Origin: Butyriboletus loyo
Lineage: Eukaryota > Basidiomycota > Agaricomycetes > Boletales > Boletaceae
Direction: 5' to 3'
DNA: 64,000 nucleotides
NCBI GenBank assembly: GCA_038093515.1
Contig: JBBPSI010000061.1
Coordinates: 62,001 to 126,000 of the forward strand
Shown: one piece after another, positions 1 through 11,202 of the stretch
Layout of the letters: each line of letters opens with the position of its first letter
How positions within the stretch are numbered: the stretch's first letter is position 1
The notes under the pieces: model-generated
Databases searched by the model: none
The model's input: only the letters and a program-made list of their open reading frames with translations
Told to the model about the DNA's origin: nothing
Made by a program: the position numbers and the translations under genes

Positions 1-194
1 CGGGGCCTATGCCTCCCCCTGGCATGCCTGGTCCTCCTCCTGGTTTCAGGCCCCCAGGCTTCCCTCCTGGTGTTCCCTTCCCACCACCGCCGGGCTTCGG
101 AGGCCCCCCTCCTCCTGGGTAATTATTTCATCACGTCCATGAATTTTAACGGTGACGAACATCTTTTTCCAGCTTCCAACCTCCCCCCCAGTAA
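1..194 (+). CDS. 3' end of a Pro/Gly-rich (PPPGM/PPPGF repeat) protein, 5' part outside window
   Basis: Frame 3 from base 3 reads an unbroken series of PPPGM, PPPGF and FPPG motifs. A GT..AG intron at 119-172 (GTAATT donor, TTTTCCAG acceptor) joins in phase to a short last exon ending GFQPPPQ and TAA at 192-194. Without this splice the protein would end at 122, but the joined end keeps the repeat theme (PPPPGFQPPPQ), which supports the intron. Such tails are known from splicing proteins such as U1-C, SmB and branchpoint-binding protein; none of their folded domains is visible here, so the identity is open. Confidence 0.6.
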
Positions 195-1132
195 TTTTGT
201 GTGCATGAGTGTAAATCTTCTTTGCAGAAGCCAAATGGGCAGGAACGGAGAGCAGGGCAAGTAGTTTCCTTGTCTATCATGTCGGTGGGCGTATGAAATG
301 TATCTCGTGGCCTACATCACAAAAGGTTTGTTGTACCTATCTTGCTAACAAGCTGACAGCGCCGTATCACGTCGGTTGCCATGTCCTGTTGCCCGAGTTG
401 GTGAATGGAATGTTGCATCTCCTAATCGTGCCAACGGAAACTCGTGTTATTCATCATTGCGCGCAGTGCTCATCTCCGACGTGTCAAGTTGCATGCGGAA
501 ACAATTTTGTGAAACGTCTTCGAGAACTCGAGCAGAGACCCATAAACACCGCGACCTGGTGATTGGCCCAAGGTTCCTTCTATCTGACGCTGCAGGACGA
601 GAAGAACATCACGGCAGCCCCTTGTTTAGCTTTTTATTTTCACATCATGGCGGTCCTTATCGTTCAGCAGTTCCTCTTAATGTCCCTTGTGAGGAGGAGA
701 CTCACCACTATTCTACTTTCCCCCCAGTGCGACTGTGTCAAGATGACGTTTGACTGGTTGAGGTTCACAAGATCCGTTCCAACGCACGATGCTCGAGGGC
801 ACAATCATCACCAACGCCCGGCCCCGACAATCACGCGCGTTCACGGGAAACGGCCTGTTGTTCCGCAGGTCATTCCTCAAGTTCGACGAGTACATCACCG
901 AGATCATCATCATTCTTCATCAGTACTCGTGCCTCGCGCGCCCGCACCCGGGCGCAGAGGACCCGTCGTGCGCATGCCTGCACGACTTCCAGCACGACCT
1001 CCAGCACGACCTCCAGCACGACCTCATCCCCCTCAACGAGGGTCTTCGAAACTCTTGCAATGCCTTCACATCCATCTCCACCCTTCCCAGAAACGGGACG
1101 TAGCCCCACCTGTTTCACGCTCCTCGAAATAT
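195..1132. other. Intergenic stretch without a supported gene
   Basis: Overlapping open frames occur on both strands (for example 563-1390 + and 870-1430 -), but none shows a recognisable domain or a consistent splice model. The only clear structure is the 12-bp tandem repeat at 981-1028, which leaves frames open on both strands because its period is a multiple of three. Confidence 0.5.
981..1028. repeat. 12-bp tandem repeat, 4 copies
   Basis: Four tandem units of CACGACCTCCAG, the first with one change and the last diverging at its end. The period of 12 encodes QHDL-type repeats on + and EVVL-type repeats on -, which explains the long coincident open frames here. Confidence 0.85.
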
Positions 1133-1390
1133 ATGAGTAGTCAACAGGTCCCTCCGTTCCCGCCACCTCGTGGGGCGGTGAAACCGCCCCGACGACATGT
1201 CCACTGGGCCCCCGCCCAGGCCCCGCTGCCTCAGCAGCCTTACCCTTATCCCTCTCATGCCTCTTCTGGCTCTTCTCATTCCCATCCCCATGCTCGTGCA
1301 CTACACTATCATGCTCCAGTGTCAATCCCCCGTTACCAACCACCCAGTCAAAAGCGCGGGCCACCACAACTGCTTCAGAAACGCAAATGA
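1133..1390 (+). CDS. Hypothetical Pro/His-rich small protein (uncertain)
   Basis: An 85-codon frame starting at ATG 1133 encodes a protein rich in Pro, His, Arg and Ser (starts MSSQQVPPFPPP). It has no signal peptide, membrane segment or recognisable domain. It is the 3' part of a longer open frame (563-1390); I took the inner ATG because the upstream part looks non-coding and crosses the 12-bp repeat. Pro/Arg-rich N-termini of this kind precede folded domains in several basidiomycete families, but no such domain follows here. It may be a truncated gene or chance. Confidence 0.2.
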   Translation: MSSQQVPPFPPPRGAVKPPRRHVHWAPAQAPLPQQPYPYPSHASSGSSHSHPHARALHYHAPVSIPRYQPPSQKRGPPQLLQKRK

Positions 1391-3251
1391 TGCGCTTCGA
1401 ACCACTGCGATCGGTTGAGGTGCGGATCATCCGGAGGTGATACAGTACGAGACACGCTCTGATTTTGCATTTGTTTTAGTTGGCATCAACGCAATCAGTG
1501 GAAGGAACGGTCGTGTTATCTTGATGATCGCACGTGTGTATCCATAGAAAATATTCTGGTCGAGGGTCGATTCCCTTTCTGGTGTTATTTTGCTCCTCAA
1601 GCAGGCCTTGGGATGTTCCGAGCGGCTTCTTAGAGACGGTTGGCTATGCTATGATTCTCATATCTACAGAGACACGTTTTGTGACTTTATTAGAGAGTTG
1701 CTTGTTCCCTTGGAAAAGATGAAATGTATCTGATTCGGACTAGAAGCTCTTCTGATCCACAGCCTCGTTATCATCTTGATGAGGTTAAGCCGACACGTGT
1801 GCAGCTACAGTAGTGCAATCAGTCGTCATGCACGAGAGATAGTGGATAAGGAATGTCATTTCTTAGAGCAAGGTTCACTGATACTCTCACTTTTTCGGCG
1901 GTGTTCGATTGTAAAAGTGTTTGGTACAAGGCAGATACTTGTAAATGAATATTCCGCGGCTGTGGTAGGGAACGGGTGCGCAGGACTTGCGTATACTACG
2001 TGACTTGTTGTTGCTGCAACCGCACTGCAGTCTCGAAACGCGACGATTAATGTTCCACTGGGTGCTCTATTCCTACCGAGAGAGCGCGTCTCTCGTACAT
2101 AGCCCAGACTCTCCGAGGTCGCTAAAGATCGTTATCAGAACAAACGCTAGTCCATGGATCAATGGGACCCTCGATACTGTACGTTGCTCTGATTCATGAA
2201 GCTGACACACGCTTGGTCAAGCGGGCCGGCTGGTTGTTGCTTACGATGAGGCCTCTTTAACTCCCCCCTTTCGTGTCTTTAATGAACGAGTCCGTTTGGG
2301 CTTTTGCTCGTCGGACTCATGGCTCGGAATCCGTCGTTTGGGCTATCAAATCCCAACTCGTGGTCGTTTCAGTCGCTCATGACTGTGGAATCATGCTCGC
2401 ATTTGCTGGGGACCTCATCCGAAGCCTCGCATATCGAGTGCCTTGCACATCAAGCTGACAAAAGGGGGGGCCTGCTTCGATCAAGTAAACAAGTTCCACC
2501 GACGTAAGCCCCAAGACCCTGGATCCGGGGGCCTTGCTTTCAAAGTTGAGTGTCAAGCTCAAGGTTGGCTTAGGCGAAACCGCTTAGACCCCACGATGCA
2601 TAAAGTTTTGCTCCCTAACTGCGCTTCAGGCTGCCATACCTCGTCAAATCGCGTGCTGGTACACAAGGTTGGGGGGTGGGGAGAAATATGATTTGGGGTG
2701 CTAGTAATAGCGTACGCGCTAACTCGGGCTGGCCCTCGGATCAGTGGTCACGAGTATACCCTCGCATGGGTAGCTTTCGGGCGAAGCCAACGCGTCGGTA
2801 CGTGACCATTTGGCTTCGTATAGTATCACCTATTCCAACCCTCTCCTTAAGTAGATGCGCAGCTGGGGTGGGAACGTTCAGTACTCAGTACTCAGCCCAG
2901 ACTCAGACTGGTGCCGCAATGTCACTCGAGAGGTCTCAACTGAGTTGGCCTGAACGGTCGACCACGGTAGGCCTATGAGAGAACAACGTGGCTTAGCCTT
3001 TTTCTCCATCCAGATGCCTGGCAAAAGGATGAGATATGGGCGCACCCTCAGTCGGGATACGTTGCGTAAAAGTACGGTTTCTCGTTGGGCCATCTCGTCT
3101 CGGCTGCTCAGGAGCCGACCTGCGTACCCGGTGGACTGCGAAAGCATGCTCAAGCGAATCCGCTAGACCCCACCTGGGTAGAAGATGACATACTGACGCA
3201 TTCTACGACCCCAAACCGCTGGTGCTGGGCAAATACTGTCCCCGAATTTCA
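1391..3251. other. Gene-poor region
   Basis: No open frame longer than about 100 codons and no domain on either strand. Small features only: a GTACTCA duplication near 2878-2892 and a 7-bp hairpin (GAGTCCG/CGGACTC) near 2287-2320. It may be decayed mobile or pericentromeric DNA; nothing in it proves this. Confidence 0.5.
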
Positions 3252-3557
3252 TCATGTATGATGACGCTTTGCTCCAACATTCTCATGCAACTCCTGCCAA
3301 TAATGTTCACTTGTGACCAATCCCGCAACAGATCGTGACATAGAGGCGTAGCCGTCAAAATTAAACATTCGGCTGACCAGAGTTCCTGATGTGGAATAAT
3401 TTGCGGACGTATTGTCAGGGTTCGGTCGTGATCGCACATATTGAGGTGGGTACAGAATTAGCACTGGCATGAGATAAGAACATACAAAGCAGCTGACCAG
3501 GATAACCCACTTGGCAAGTCGTGATTTTTTGACACGGTCGAAATTGTCATTGATCAT
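3252..3557 (-). CDS. Hypothetical protein with N-terminal signal anchor (uncertain)
   Basis: A 101-codon frame starts MINDNF, followed by a basic stretch (K10, K11, R13, K16) and then a hydrophobic segment at about residues 17-36. That is the pattern of a type II signal anchor with cytosolic N-terminus. The rest is polar and matches no family I know. There is no neighbouring exon that clearly extends it, so it may be a first exon of a decayed gene. It is the only protein-like frame in the 1.4-8.4 kb region. Confidence 0.25.
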   Translation of the reverse strand: MINDNFDRVKKSRLAKWVILVSCFVCSYLMPVLILYPPQYVRSRPNPDNTSANYSTSGTLVSRMFNFDGYASMSRSVAGLVTSEHYWQELHENVGAKRHHT

Positions 3558-6500
3558 CCTTGGCTAAAGGTTAGCAGATATGATGGCTTGGTATGTCCCT
3601 TACCGGTAAAGCACAACGCCGGACGACCAGCATGTCCAACCACAGCTCGTGGTTCCCTCGTTCCACCTGACGAGGGAGTGACGTTCCCAACCGCAAGGAG
3701 GTCGGGTCGCCAGTCCATCGATCATGAGAGTTGGACGTCCGGTTGTGGGGGGGGGGAGCGTATGCAGTGTATTCGCGACCGACTCGCACGGAGGCAGCGG
3801 CAGTAAATTACATCTGTCAACGCTCAAGCGCTCACTAGTGTATTCTGACAACATGACAGATGTTCCTCGTGCCGAATCGCTCGGCAAGTTCTTTTGGTGC
3901 CATGTTTCTCATCTACAGTACAATCGTTCAAGGAGTTAGCATCGGTGCTTTCTGCCATCTCGACGTATTGGTTGTCTCCGCCGTCCCAGAACCAATATTT
4001 CGTCCGGTATTTCATACGGAACCGGGTGGGTGGCCCATCGTCTTCCCAAGATTTTCACCTGATGAGGAATCGCCCTCGAATACTCCCTCATTGGGATAAC
4101 AAGGTTGTGTATGCACGCCAACCTTGCAACCTTGCAAGCTACCGAATCCGAGTGTTCAGGTTGCCTAGCATGCACGAACTTTGTAAGGGTAGACGCTGCT
4201 CTTCGACAAGTGGATAGATTGCTGCTTACGAATGTGAGATTCGTCCCTGCTCCTTTATTCGGACGGAATCGTGCGCGGTCGGCGCACAGGTCGATCATGA
4301 AGGGCGCGCACATGACGACGTCTCCATTCTTCGAAACCCTGAAATGACCGAGGTTTACGTCCGCTGTCAGCAGCTATCGGAGCCAAAAGCAAGTAACCTT
4401 TGGTCTTCGCGCGCGGTCGGCGCGCAGGTCGATCATGAAGGGCACGCACATGACGAACGTCTCCATTCTTCGGAGCCCTGAAATGATCAAAGGCTTACGT
4501 TCCCTGTCAACAGCCACATCGGAGCCAAGCAAGTAACCTTGACCCTTGCCATTGGGGGTACGGTACTGTGGCAAACATTTGCTCACCCCGAATTTGTATT
4601 GTCACGAGGTGACACAGCGCCCATGGCGATTTCGGAAGAGTTCCGAGGGCGGGAGCAAAAAGGGTACTTGGCAGGCAAAAACTTTTTGGCAGAACACGGA
4701 TTCGGAATGTCGCGTCGGTCGGCTTGACACGTTTCTTGATGAGCAGAGCATGCGCCGCCGCAGCCTGCGATAGACGCCACGCATTACTCACGTTCCTTTA
4801 ATATCCTCCAGGACCCGAACAGAGAGGGCTGCGGACACCCAGAAAAGTGCGCCTGTCCCCGACCACAGTCGGAATCAGATATTTGTTTTCGTTTTGTGCG
4901 ATAACCCACACCGAACGTGATGAGTGCTGCTGAGTTGTGCAAAGTTTAATTATTGAATCGGGAAGGATGCGAATTGAAGCGGAGCCTGAATATGGATCGT
5001 GTCGGGACCGAAATAACGACGCCTCATTTCGCTATCGCCGACGGTGTCGAGAACTGTTTTTACTTTCATGTACTCGCTAGCCGTAAGCGCTAGAGCGTGC
5101 TCACATGGAGAACGTCTCGTGACACGACTCTCTGTACAAGGAAATCTCAAAGAGAGAGAGGGACCTCCTAAAAGTCGACTTTAATTTACGACGTCGCGCA
5201 AAAAGGTGCATGTCTGCCCGATTGCTGGGATTGAGCGTGATGTTCGTACTCCAACCGTGATCTTGGCATAGCATAGGTTGAGGGGCGTCCAGGGCAAAGG
5301 CAAAGGGACAATAAGACGATACCCAGCTCGGTTCGCCCGCAGCGCCATGCACAGGCTTTTGAAAGCTTAATACCCGCCGCATGACGATATCCGTTTAGAC
5401 AATTTGAGGTCTATCGTATGGTACGCAGTCACATCAACGTATGCTATTGTCACCTCATACCGGTCCGGGGGGTGCAACACCCGAACTTTTCGAGCGGTGG
5501 GGAGGCTGTACGGCGTCGTCGCGAGCGCTCGATAGGATTTATCGGCAGCGATGGAAACGAATTAATGTTTCCCCTTGAAAGATTCCGGCCCGGACGGTCG
5601 AGACTCACCAATGCATGCCCTGGCCATATGTCGTGCTTTCAAACGTGCGACTCCCGCTGGAAATCGCAGGTTTCGTCCCAAACGTCCGCGAATCTTTTTG
5701 TTTAGAAAGAAAAAAACAGCCCAACGCAGAGCATGTGCTGTCGAATTCCGAGTCATGCCCTTTGTGCGTGTCTCGATGGTATTTCTGCGATCAAGGATCC
5801 TTACGATCGTCGTGAGTGCCATCAACGAGAGAATCTGTCAACGGCAGAAGCATGCATGATGGTTGTCATCAAGATGGTCCACCCATCGCTAGTCCCTGCA
5901 ACAAACGAGGCACGGAAAGGCGATGCTGCTCGATCATCACGACGACCATTTCGCATCCTGTCATTCCATGGACTGTAAGTCTTGTATACGTGAAGATCGA
6001 AGATTGATTCATTCATTACCCGTGGAGAGGGCAGCAGAAGACGATGACGCCAGCCTTGCGTGCGTGCGAGTCGGAATGAACGTATCGCACCATCCCGGTG
6101 GTGCAAGATCAGCTCCAGCATCGCATGATCGATCACCCGGTGGGTCAACTCAACGGCGAGCACTGCGGGTGGTGAACGGTTCCTTTGAAAGAACAAATGA
6201 ACGTGCGTTGTAGGGCTCGACGTTTTGAAACCTATTCCTATTCGCGACGAATCGCCATACGAGACCGCCGAACGCGAGGTGCTAATAATAGACGACACGG
6301 CGGAAACTAGAGCAATAACAATCTGATTACACCAAATCTGACACACCTGCGACCACCTACATCCGTTTGTCGAATGGCAACGCTGAATTCTGATCAGCTA
6401 ACCACATGAGGTATGCACCCTCGAACTTTTGTCGATTGTTCGGCGATCACGAAATGGATATTCCTCGACACCCGGAGAATACGCTGGGGTCACTTGGAAT

Positions 6501-8464
6501 TTCAGCGACGTTTTCGGTTTCAAGTTCACCTTGACTGTCGTCTGTCATGCGACGGGTGCCATAGTCGGAATGCCCGACCCGATAGTCTGGGTTTTACGAC
6601 GACCAGAGTCAATAGACAAATCCCGGCCAGCAAGGATAACATCAGGGACTCTCGTTCGCGTGCGAGCAACGGCGGGACCGTCCGTACCGATGTTTGACAG
6701 TCTTCTTCAAACAGCCGAAGAGTTCGACTTATCGAACGAGTCAGGATCCGTTGGATCCACATGGTATTCCCCTCGGGTGCCAGCACGGACATGTGCATAC
6801 CCTATCGTAACATCGTAATAACGATGTCGAAACGGTGCGTGCGCCCGACGTATCATCTCTCGACGGTGGCGGGGGCGCATGAAGCGCGGTCATCTTTTCG
6901 GTTTCATCTCTTAATTTCCCACCTAACCGCCCTTGTGTTTTTTTTCCCACCTCAGAGATCGAAAATCGTGGGATCATGGATGCGTTTTGCAATGCGTACG
7001 CATCGTGCTTCGACGTGTGTGATACCCTTTGGTAATTAAGATGCCTGGTTGATCCTACTTGGCGAGACTCCGTCCGTCTATTCCTCCGCTATGGCAATGC
7101 CACGTACGCACGTCTGTTGAGTTACCGAGGTCAGCATACCCAAGTGGGTTAGACATGGGAGAAACGCCCACTCGGTCGTGGATACGGTTGGAGGGTGGCC
7201 TACTAGGGTGGGATCCTTTCGCTTGCCACCCCTCTTTCCCCCCCATCCACGGAAAAGCGGGATACATGACCATAATTAAAATTGAATTGCAGCTGCCAAA
7301 ACTCAATTGACATCTGTTCATCCAAACGACGTGAGGCTAGGCTGGGTGCGTTTTACCCACGCACGAGGTTTGGCATCGACGGGCCGTGGCATACATATCC
7401 ATCCTGTTCGCAAATGATAATACGGAACCTGGGCGTAACCAGATGACAAGCGGGCCATGACGAACGTTTGAGGGAAAACGCGTTATCGTTTAGCGTTCCG
7501 TGACCTTTGCGTCGGCTTATACTCGGCGAAAGGGAGGAGGCGAGGAACCAAGTGCTCGTTCGCGACTCCCCACGTATGAATAGGAATAGCGAGGTGAGAA
7601 CGGACGGGTCACGGTCTTCGCAGGGAATATACGAGCGAGCGAACGAGCAGCGGTCGACGGCTGTCAACCTTGCAAGCCCCCCCCATCTCCCGCGAAGGCA
7701 CATTCCTCGAGGGAAATGACTCGGACGGATGAGGCTTCACGACCAAATCCATTTCCCCGACATCATGCAATCGACACGTTACCTCCGCCTGCTCTGAAAC
7801 TGAAGCCGATTCCGGACGTGTCCCATGCCCTTCTTGTCTGAGGATACACACGGACTTTGTCGGTCTATTCACGACTTGCTGTTCGGCGGAGGAGAGCAGT
7901 GTCCCCACTCGAGCCTGCAGACGTGGTAAAGTGTGTGAAAACCAGGAACCGGACGACTGCTACCTCGTTACCGTTCGTTGCCAAGTCCGAGTTTCATAGA
8001 CGAGCCATTCCTAATCCCACAAGGTCGAGATGAATCAAAGAACACGAATAATATTCCATCCATCCGCAACGCAGCGGGCTCTATCGTACAATAAATCAAT
8101 GCCATATTCTCGGTCTGAACACCGAAGAAACGAAAACAGAGGAGACATGTCTATGCGAGGAAGCATGCGGAGAAACGAGTCGTATCTATCTATGTGTATA
8201 TGCATGTATATACAATGTGTGAGTGAGGCGAGTGATGTGAAAGAACGAGTGTGGTGGTTACGTGAGAATTTGAAAGAAAATGAAGGACCGTCGTCGTGCA
8301 GGCTCGTGTCGAGCGTCGTCGTACAAGGGGGAAAAAAAAAAGGGTAATAGCAACAGTGGCGAAGAGGCGGTGTATGAACTCGTCGCGATTCGGATTGAAA
8401 GCGTCCCAAATTTTTGAAGTGAGGGGGGTACAAAGATATGAACGTTGACTAGACGAAATAGGAA
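3558..8464. other. Gene-poor region with one local tandem duplication
   Basis: About 4.9 kb without a supported gene. Frames up to 174 codons (5822-6346 -) exist but show no domain, no plausible splice partner and irregular composition. Contents seen: the 138-bp tandem duplication at 4273-4538, an A10 tract near 8332, and AT-rich TATCTATC/TGTATATG-type simple sequence near 8180-8220. Confidence 0.5.
4273..4538. repeat. 138-bp tandem duplication, two diverged copies
   Basis: Unit 1 (4273-4410) and unit 2 (4411-4538) start with the same GCGCGGTCGGCG block and continue through matching GGTCGATCATGAAGGGC, ACGTCTCCATTCTTCG, CCTGAAATGA and AGCAAGTAACCTT blocks in the same order, with scattered substitutions and small indels. 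The copies have drifted noticeably, so the duplication is not recent. No coding frame is conserved across it. Confidence 0.85.
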
Positions 8465-9589
8465 TTATGCGGCGATCGCGCGAGTGCCCTTGCGACCTCG
8501 GATGCCGTCCAGGCGTTTAGGAGCCATGAGGAGTACAGACGAGCCCGAGCTGGAGACGGAAGACGAGAATGATGGAGCGCGGGTCCAGTGGACGGACTCG
8601 GTTTGTGGATGGGGCTCGTATTCCTGATGATAAGCAGGGTGGTATTGTGGTTGGGGAGCGACAACGATCTCGTCTTCGTCTTCATCCTCGCCGTCGACCC
8701 AAGATATATCCGCTGCTCGGCAGGATGGGAAGATGACGGGGGTTGGGGTGTGGGAGTGCGTGGGGGTCGAACGATCCATGTGTGAGGAAGGAGCTACCTT
8801 CTTCGTGGGCGGTTTGTGACGGCAAAGCGGGGCGGGGGAGTGAGCAAGTGTCTTTTTTGATTTTTTAGACGACGAGGAAGGAGAGGAGGGCTTCTTCCCC
8901 TGAGGGACAGGGGAAAAATAATCTGTGACTTTCTCGATCACGTATACATCCTTGGTACTCTTTGTGCTGTCGGCACGATCACGACTGACCCAGGAGCGAA
9001 CGAGGGCCCCGATGTTTGCGCCAAAGGACGCGTCTTCGTCCGGAGTTGCGACCATGGGTTCACTGAGGAGGGATGTTAGGGAAGTGCTCGCCTCGCTCAT
9101 GCAGGTCGTCGTGTTGGTCGCGATGTTTGGTTGGGAGTAGTGGTAGGGTGCGCGTGCAGGGTAGGGTGGTCGGATATGCGCGGGGGACGATACGCAGAGT
9201 GTGGGGAGAGGGGTGGACGCGGCTGTGCGCTCGATAAGCTTTGGGGTCGGTTGGTGGCGTGCACGGGGAGAAGGGGGACGCTCTGATGGGCGAGGGGAAG
9301 GGGAAGAGGGAGGGAGATCCGCAAAGGGGAGGGCGGGTGCGCCAGCTGGAATGTGTGGCGGAATTGCCTGTGCCCACGCGCGGATGCAGGAGGCGCCGGA
9401 TGTGGGGAGCGGGATGGGATGCACGCGGAGGGATGAGGAGGGCTGAGCGTACGAGAGACACTGTGGAGAGCAGTATGGGCCGGAAGCAGATGGGATGTCG
9501 TCCTGTGGGAATTGTGAGGGGGGGATGGAGAAGGGAAAGGGGGAACGTACAAGTTTGCGTTCGCAGGAAAGACACCAGTCGACGTCCAT
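8465..9589 (-). CDS. Ecl1-like zinc-binding protein
   Basis: A single-exon 374-aa protein. The N-terminus has a paired-cysteine zinc motif, WCLSCERKL (C5, C8) followed about 30 residues later by GPYCSPQC (second CxxxC pair). This is the layout of the fungal Ecl1/2/3 zinc-binding family, whose yeast members extend chronological lifespan and respond to nutrient stress. The remainder is disordered, Pro/Ser-rich, with a central Lys-rich block and an acidic DGEDEDEDE run near residue 307. I chose ATG 9589 because translation from the upstream ATG (9718) would start before the TATA box at 9684-9692 and put 43 non-family residues ahead of the zinc motif. Family assignment rests on the motif alone. 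Confidence 0.7.
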   Translation of the reverse strand: MDVDWCLSCERKLVRSPFPFSIPPSQFPQDDIPSASGPYCSPQCLSYAQPSSSLRVHPIPLPTSGASCIRAWAQAIPPHIPAGAPALPFADLPPSSPSPRPSERPPSPRARHQPTPKLIERTAASTPLPTLCVSSPAHIRPPYPARAPYHYSQPNIATNTTTCMSEASTSLTSLLSEPMVATPDEDASFGANIGALVRSWVSRDRADSTKSTKDVYVIEKVTDYFSPVPQGKKPSSPSSSSKKSKKTLAHSPAPLCRHKPPTKKVAPSSHMDRSTPTHSHTPTPVIFPSCRAADISWVDGEDEDEDEIVVAPQPQYHPAYHQEYEPHPQTESVHWTRAPSFSSSVSSSGSSVLLMAPKRLDGIRGRKGTRAIAA

Positions 9590-9683
9590 GGCGATGTCGA
9601 AGACGAGGAGGACGTTGAGAGAGTAGTGGAGACTTGAACGAGAAAAAAAATCGGACGAGGCAGGGCGTGCAGGTGCCCCCCTT

Positions 9684-9692
9684 CTTATATAT
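9684..9692 (-). promoter_or_regulatory. TATA box of the Ecl1-like gene
   Basis: Reading on the minus strand gives GATATATAAG about 95 bp upstream of ATG 9589. It sits at the expected distance for a start site near 9655 and decides between the two candidate ATGs. Confidence 0.55.
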
Positions 9693-11202
9693 CCACCTGC
9701 CTTTTCGAGTGCATGCAAGATCCATCAGAGATCACTTGCACCCCAAATCAGGACGACCCTTATTCACCCCCATTCAATTATTTAATTTACATCACTTTTT
9801 CATTATCGTCGATCGAGCACAAATTTCGTAATATCCTGGATTATTTAATTTACGGTATTATTTTGTGACTCGCCCAATCGGTGATCCGAGTCACTATTGC
9901 TGTGCAGGCCGCCATCGACGGTCGTGACGGCGACGTGGTGAGTCAGAACGGCGCAGCACTAACACCCACGGACTCTCCAGACTTCGCGAAGCCCCATCGC
10001 TACTGGAGTTGATAGAACAAACAAGTCGCAGCACGCCATCACAGGAACACGGACGACAACATGCACAAACCAACCACGGAACCGGCTCCAGGGTAAACGA
10101 ATATGTCACGCCTCTGCCGACGGATCGCATGCCCTGAAGGATCCGAGGTTGAGGTTGAGGTTGAGGTTGAGGAATCCACACTCGCCACATATTCACTCGT
10201 TCCTGATCCTTCGATCGGAGAAACGGAGGTAACGAGCGACAGTCAATATGAAAACACAGTACGGCATTCGCTCTTTGTATGTTTGAATGTTCGACCACCG
10301 TCCGTATCATGTCACATTGCCTACAGAATGACACCCCAACTTGCCGCGCAGCTCTCTACAACCGACCTTTCACTAATCGCCAAGACGAGCGCACTCCGCA
10401 TACGGCGCATACATTCGGGGGTCTCCTGTACAAAGTCATGGGTGCGTTAGCGAAACATCCCATATCACGCTTCCGAAAAACAATAACAGATCGTCCAGGC
10501 CCCGGAGAGAACAATGGTGACCTTGCAAGTCACAAGCGCATGCGATCCCATATACGGCGGACAATGCAACCTCGGGGCAGGTTGATTAATGACGAAAGTG
10601 CCACAGCATCGCATACGCGGTTACGGAGATCATCGTCTTCACAACGCTCAGACGGTGTTGCCAAGGGCTGACGTCTCCTCGCCGGGCAGAAAAAGACAGA
10701 TTGTGGGAATCGAGCGAGAGGAGGAGATATAGATCTGCCAAAGCATAGTTGTAGGCAGAATACGAACATGCCCGCGAACCCCGTTACACGTCTGCCAACG
10801 ATGACACAGGATATCGAGTTAGGAGCGACGGCGATCAGCTCATTTCCGCGACTCCGCCCCCACAGCATCACAAAAAGGGGGGGAAGACAATAGGTATAGA
10901 AAAACCGAGAGAAGAATCAACAGTTCGACAACAACAAAAAAGTTTTCTGGGTCGAGCCTGGCTGTCGTTGGCTGAATAGGGAACCAACAGCGGAAAAAAC
11001 GCCCACAACTTCCTGACAGAGTGAGAACGGAATCATCGTTCCCTTGCTCTGCCGCGAGGAAGCAGGCGCTAAGCAAGAGGGTCCTCATCACGGCCCGCAT
11101 TCATACACGACCCACCCCCACAGTCATACATACCAACGCGGGTCGTTGGCACCGTGTACGCCTCGCCTGAGACGGTCAAGATGGCCGTCGAGATCTTCGC
11201 CG
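9693..11202. other. Intergenic region
   Basis: No supported gene. A GAGGTT hexamer repeat lies at 10145-10172. A minus-strand frame at 10840-11100 (86 aa) ends in a hydrophobic segment (FFVVVELLILLSVFLYLL) but has no family match and lies just downstream of the SET gene. Confidence 0.45.
10145..10172. repeat. GAGGTT hexamer microsatellite, about 4.7 copies
   Basis: Perfect GAGGTT tandem repeat ending in GAGG. Its period of six keeps frames open on both strands (EVEV on +, QPQP on -). Confidence 0.9.

Noticed and set aside
870..1430. 186-codon minus-strand frame with EVVLEVVL repeats
   Set aside because: Openness comes from the 12-bp tandem repeat; no recognisable domain.
1560..1577. GGGTCGATTCCC-like motif resembling a tRNA B box
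   Set aside because: No A box, anticodon arm or acceptor stem can be drawn around it, and the loop lacks GTTC.
5822..6346. 174-codon minus-strand frame
   Set aside because: No domain, no start context and no splice partners; composition is irregular.
7044..7056. CCTGGTTGATCCT matches the conserved 5' end of 18S rRNA
   Set aside because: Only 13 bases agree; the following sequence does not continue as 18S rRNA.
10145..10172. Short regular repeats considered as a CRISPR-like array
   Set aside because: Uninterrupted hexamer microsatellite without spacers, in a eukaryotic genome.
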